Shown here: piece by piece, positions 37,047 through 40,195 of the stretch
Layout: every line of letters begins with the position of its first letter
How positions within the stretch are numbered: position 1 is the first letter of the stretch
Virus record (IMG/VR): IMGVR_UViG_3300036830_000126
Span: 1 to 40,195 of that record
Length of the DNA: 40,195 nt
Origin: a virus
Direction: 5' to 3' (one strand)
Position numbers and translations under genes: made by a program
Notes under the pieces: model-generated
The model's input: only the letters and a program-made list of their open reading frames with translations
What the model was told of the DNA's origin: nothing
Databases searched by the model: none

Positions 37047-38306
37047 TTACCCCTCGATCCAGCCAGCCAGCCCCGCCTGTCGTTCGGTCGCGAGGCTATT
37101 CGTGCCCGCCCACGTGTTCGTGCTCGAGCCGTCGCCCTTTTCCAGCCAGGTGTAATAGTGGCGACCGATCGCGGGCATCTTGCGCAGGCTCGCCGCCACC
37201 TGCGCCCAGGTCGTGACCGTCGAGATGTACATACCGATCTGCCCGCTCACCATCGCCGTCGTCGAGTCCTCGCCGATCCCCGCGGCAATGCTCGTATCCG
37301 CGACGCTCGAGCGCGCGAGCGCGATCAGGTGCACGTCAAGCGGGACTTCCGCGATCCCGACCACGACATCGACCTGATTCGCCGTGGCCCCATTCGCTTG
37401 CCGAATCGTCGCCGTGTTGTAGCTCCAGGTCGCCGTCGTCTCGAGCCGCTGCAGGGGGCGCCGGACCCGGTGCGCGTAGTTGAAGACGTACCGCTTGGCG
37501 AGACTGTCCTCGGTCTGCCCCGCCACCCCGGTGGTCCGAAACGTCCCGATATAGCGCCGCGTGAGCTGCCCCGATTTGCTCAACACGCCGTCCTGCAGCG
37601 CGAGCGCCGTCGCCCGGACGGCGTCATTCGTCCAGATCTGCGTTTCAAAGGTCGGGACGGTCAACGTATCGACCGCGAACACGTCATAAATCGATCCCGT
37701 CGTCGCTGGGACCGTGATCGCCGTCTCCGTCAGCGTGCGCAGGTTCCATTGCGTGCCGTCATAGAGCGCGATCCGGTTGCCCTGATACGGCGTGACGTAG
37801 ACCGTGGTCGCCGCCGTCACGTCCGCACTCGTGATCGGCACGCCCGACGTCAGCGTGAGCCGACAATCCGCGGTGTTCACCGCGACGGTCGGATTCGCCG
37901 TGCCCGGAATCGCTGCCACGCCGTCGATCGTGCGAATCGTCGCGCCGTTGCAGACGCCCGCGGTGCCCGTCGCGTCCTGCAGCACGAACTTGTACGAGAC
38001 GCCCGTCGCGAGATAGGCCGCCCACCGGCCCGCGGAATCCGCCGTGATCGGATTCGCCGCCGGGACCGTCAACCCGACGTCGGTGTACGTCGTGACCGGC
38101 GTCGTCGTGCCGCTCAAGTACGTACAGACTTTCGCGCCCGAGACGGGGTTGCCGTTACTGTCGAGCACCGTTTGATACAGCGCCGGGACGAGCGTCCCCG
38201 TGGCGGCCCGGCCGCCCCGCTGCAGCAGCAGTACCCCGCCCACAATGAGGATCGCGATCGTGACTGACCGCGCCCACGTCGCCATCACCGCCTTGTGCTT
38301 GATCAT
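37047..38306 (-). CDS. Tail fibre/spike-like protein with N-terminal membrane anchor or signal, 419 aa
   Basis: Start ATG at 38304-38306, preceded by AAGGAC. Residues 14-28 are strongly hydrophobic (SVTIAILIVGGVLLL) after basic residues, a signal peptide or anchor unusual for a phage fibre. Then a tail-fibre head domain: PALYQTVLDSNGNPVSGAKVCTYLSGTTTPVTTYTD, NPITADSAGRWAAYL, YKFVLQDATG. The C-terminal half is beta-rich. It may be anchored in the host membrane during entry or lysis, or be a secreted enzyme-like protein. Same operon as the ejection gene, 14 bases after its stop. Confidence 0.8.
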   Translation of the reverse strand: MIKHKAVMATWARSVTIAILIVGGVLLLQRGGRAATGTLVPALYQTVLDSNGNPVSGAKVCTYLSGTTTPVTTYTDVGLTVPAANPITADSAGRWAAYLATGVSYKFVLQDATGTAGVCNGATIRTIDGVAAIPGTANPTVAVNTADCRLTLTSGVPITSADVTAATTVYVTPYQGNRIALYDGTQWNLRTLTETAITVPATTGSIYDVFAVDTLTVPTFETQIWTNDAVRATALALQDGVLSKSGQLTRRYIGTFRTTGVAGQTEDSLAKRYVFNYAHRVRRPLQRLETTATWSYNTATIRQANGATANQVDVVVGIAEVPLDVHLIALARSSVADTSIAAGIGEDSTTAMVSGQIGMYISTVTTWAQVAASLRKMPAIGRHYYTWLEKGDGSSTNTWAGTNSLATERQAGLAGWIEG

Positions 38307-38320
38307 GGGGTTTGTCCTTC

Positions 38321-40195
38321 TCAGCGTTCTGTTGGCGCCGCAGCCGCCGCCCGCGGGACCGCGACCGGGATCCCCGCCGCTTTGGCCGCGTTCGCCACTG
38401 CTGCCCACCCGGCCATCGTCTGTAATTGTCCGGGCGCCAATCCCGACGCCGGCAGCGTCGGCAGGTTTGCGCCCATCCCCGCAAGCCGCGTGAGCAGCCG
38501 CACGCCCGCCGGCGTATACAGCAACTTCGCCATCGGCCACGCGACCACCGTGGACGCCACGTTGAACACGTTATTGACCGCCGCCGTCCCGGAGGGATTC
38601 GGGTTTTCGTGCAGCCGCTTCGCGAGCAGGAAAAAGCTGTCGAGCGCCTCGCGTTGGCCTGGCGCCGAAAACAGAATCTGCTTCGTTTCCGGCGTGAGCT
38701 TGCGCCACTCGGCATAGAGCCGATCGGCGTGATCGAACCCGCTCCGCTCGCCCGCCAGATCGAGCCATTCATCGAGCTTCGCGCGCGCGATCTTCGGGAT
38801 CTCGGCCGGCGTCATCTCTTGCACCCGCCGCAGCAACGGGAGCCCGGTGTTTTTCGGCGCCGTCAGCTGCCGGTACGCCGTATCCGGGTTTTCGTGGAGT
38901 TCCTCGAGGATGCCGAGCGCCTGATGTTTCGCGATCGTCGCGAGCCGACCCGTCTCGAGCGCCGACACGGCATCTGGACCCGCCCGCGCCACCGCGCGAT
39001 CGACCGCGGCACTCAGCGGTTTGATCGCCGCGGCCGCCAGGCTTTGCCCTTGCGTGCGCAGCTCCGGCCGATCGGCCCGCGCCATCGTTTTCAGATCCCC
39101 GAGCGCCGCGTCGACGATCGAGACCGGCGCAATATCCGGCCCGTTCATCAGCCGATCCAGCGCGGTCAGCGCCTGCGCCTTGCCGCCCTGGAGCGGGACG
39201 AGCTCCGCCTCGCGTCGCAGCCGGTCATACAGCGGTTGCAAAATCTGTTTCGGGACCTCGAGCGACACCGGCAAGCCGACGCGCGCCGTCCCCCCGAGAA
39301 TCGGCGCCCCCGGATCGAGCAGCGGGCCGGAGAGCTGCCCCGAGCGGGACAGCCGGTCCTGCGCGACCGTGAACGCGCCGCGGCTCGCGTTCGTCCACTC
39401 GCCCGTGTCGAGCGTTTTCGCGATCGCTGATTGGACCGCGTCGCGGCTCATATCCGCCGTGCCCGGCGCCGCCTGCAGGATGTCGTGATAGACCGCCGCG
39501 CCGGCGCCGCCCGTCCCTTCCACATGCTCGAGGCCGCCGCCGTAGCGCGTCGGGCGGAGCAGGTAGGGTGTATACGGTTGCGCGTCGAGCTCCGCCTCGA
39601 TCTGCCGCATCGCCATCAGTTCCGGCATCGTCGGCCCGCGGCCGCCGACCGTGTTCGCCCAGGCTTGGATCTCCGGGTTCGCGTCGCTCACGGCGCTTTC
39701 GACCCCCGTGGTGAGCTTGCTGAGGATCGAGCGGAACGCGTTCGAGCCCGCCGGCGCCGTGTGGACCGTTTCCACATGCCGCGGATCCGCCTCGATCGCC
39801 CGGAGTGCGTCGTACCCTTGCGTCGCCGCGGTATCGAACGTGCGCGCGGTGCCCTTCAACGCGTCCTGCACGCCCAGGCCGGCGCCCTCCGGCGCCATCG
39901 TGTCCGGGTGGACGTCCGCCGCGAGCTCGCCGCCCGTGCGCGTCAAGGCCGCTTGCGTGTCCCCGATCGCCCGCTGCCCGATGCCCTCACCCCCGATCGA
40001 GTTGAGGACGCGCTTTTGTAGCGCCCGCGCCGTCCGGGATCCGAACGTCGTCGCCGCATCGAGTGGGATGTCGTGCGCGGCCGCGAACGCATTCGAGGCC
40101 GCATCGGCGGCCGACAGCCCCACCCCGGCCACCGGTGCCGCCGGCGCGGCCGCCGAGGCCTGCGGACGGCCCTGGAGACCGCCCAGGACGCCCGC
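38321..40195 (-). CDS. Putative DNA-ejection protein, C-terminal part of the 815-aa gene
   Basis: Continuation of the gene starting at 700; unique codons run 40068 to 38321. Helical, Ala/Leu/Arg-rich: TAATQGYDALRAIE, PAGSNAFRSILSKLTTG, LPVSLEVPKQILQPLYDRLRREAE, KLDEWLDLAGERSGFDHADRLYAEWRKL. A late hydrophobic stretch (VFNVASTVVAWPMAKLL) may meet a membrane. Resembles P22 gp16/T7 gp16-class internal proteins in size and composition only. Confidence 0.8.
   Translation of the reverse strand, partial: AGVLGGLQGRPQASAAAPAAPVAGVGLSAADAASNAFAAAHDIPLDAATTFGSRTARALQKRVLNSIGGEGIGQRAIGDTQAALTRTGGELAADVHPDTMAPEGAGLGVQDALKGTARTFDTAATQGYDALRAIEADPRHVETVHTAPAGSNAFRSILSKLTTGVESAVSDANPEIQAWANTVGGRGPTMPELMAMRQIEAELDAQPYTPYLLRPTRYGGGLEHVEGTGGAGAAVYHDILQAAPGTADMSRDAVQSAIAKTLDTGEWTNASRGAFTVAQDRLSRSGQLSGPLLDPGAPILGGTARVGLPVSLEVPKQILQPLYDRLRREAELVPLQGGKAQALTALDRLMNGPDIAPVSIVDAALGDLKTMARADRPELRTQGQSLAAAAIKPLSAAVDRAVARAGPDAVSALETGRLATIAKHQALGILEELHENPDTAYRQLTAPKNTGLPLLRRVQEMTPAEIPKIARAKLDEWLDLAGERSGFDHADRLYAEWRKLTPETKQILFSAPGQREALDSFFLLAKRLHENPNPSGTAAVNNVFNVASTVVAWPMAKLLYTPAGVRLLTRLAGMGANLPTLPASGLAPGQLQTMAGWAAVANAAKAAGIPVAVPRAAAAAPTER
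40069..40195. repeat. Terminal direct repeat, right copy
   Basis: Identical to bases 1-127; see the left copy. Removing one copy leaves 40068 bp. Confidence 0.97.

Noticed and set aside
36654-38267. Long plus-strand open frame (537 codons) opposite the tail gene
   Set aside because: Arg/Asp-rich composition typical of antisense in high-G+C DNA; the minus strand has clear coding with recognised domains.
40069-40195. Biological terminal redundancy or T7-like direct terminal repeats
   Set aside because: 127 bases equals a common assembler k-mer and a gene runs through; circular overlap is simpler.

Overview
The window is the complete genome of a temperate, short-tailed (P22-like) phage with high G+C content, assembled as a closed circle. 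The first 127 bases (1-127) and the last 127 (40069-40195) are identical. One 815-codon gene reads in frame across this join, starting at 700, running down to 1 and continuing from 40068 to 38321. The non-redundant length is therefore 40068 bp. The host cannot be named from sequence alone. High G+C, frequent GTG/TTG starts and a tRNA-Cys attachment site with encoded CCA point to a G+C-rich bacterium.

Layout. (1) Minus strand, from about 21.4 kb down to 0.7 kb and across the join to 36.66 kb: the late module. It holds the terminase small subunit, five small genes, terminase large subunit, seven small genes, portal, scaffold, P22-type coat protein, decoration-like protein, gp4-like and gp10-like tail-neck proteins, fibre-like proteins, a GNAT acetyltransferase, an Fe(II)/2-oxoglutarate oxygenase, four consecutive putative DNA-ejection proteins, a tail-fibre-like protein with an N-terminal membrane anchor, and a membrane/coiled-coil protein. 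(2) Plus strand, 21.6-23.8 kb: a five-gene operon with an excisionase-like HTH protein and a secreted PAP2-type phosphatase. (3) Minus strand, 23.8-30.8 kb: an early operon of about 20 small genes joined mostly by 4-base overlaps. It contains several zinc-ribbon proteins, DNA-binding proteins, and a replication initiator whose coding sequence carries palindromic iterons (probable origin). (4) 30.6-32.8 kb: the lysogeny switch (two divergent XRE-type regulators with an operator) and a tyrosine integrase, followed by attP. The attP core is the 3' half of tRNA-Cys(GCA), flanked by paired GGGTAGCAC arm sites. (5) 33.0-33.3 kb: a non-coding block with nonamer repeats and a portal-like gene fragment. 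(6) Minus strand, 33.3-35.2 kb: a RecB/Cas4-type nuclease with three small partner genes. (7) Plus strand, 35.4-36.65 kb: an accessory cassette with its own promoter, a DUF4160/DUF2442 pair (possible toxin-antitoxin or regulatory module) and small neighbours.

How it fits together: the switch genes decide lysogeny and the integrase acts at attP. The early leftward operon makes the initiator, which acts on iterons inside its own gene. The nuclease operon probably serves recombination. The late operon builds a P22-like capsid, neck and ejection apparatus. I found no recognisable endolysin. Lysis could involve the PAP2 protein and the 128-aa membrane protein, but that is inference. Points of most interest are the attP architecture, the in-gene origin, the dispersed nonamer repeats, near-leaderless regulatory transcripts, a frameshifted early gene, a CTG-start NrdR-like zinc ribbon and the DUF4160/DUF2442 cassette.
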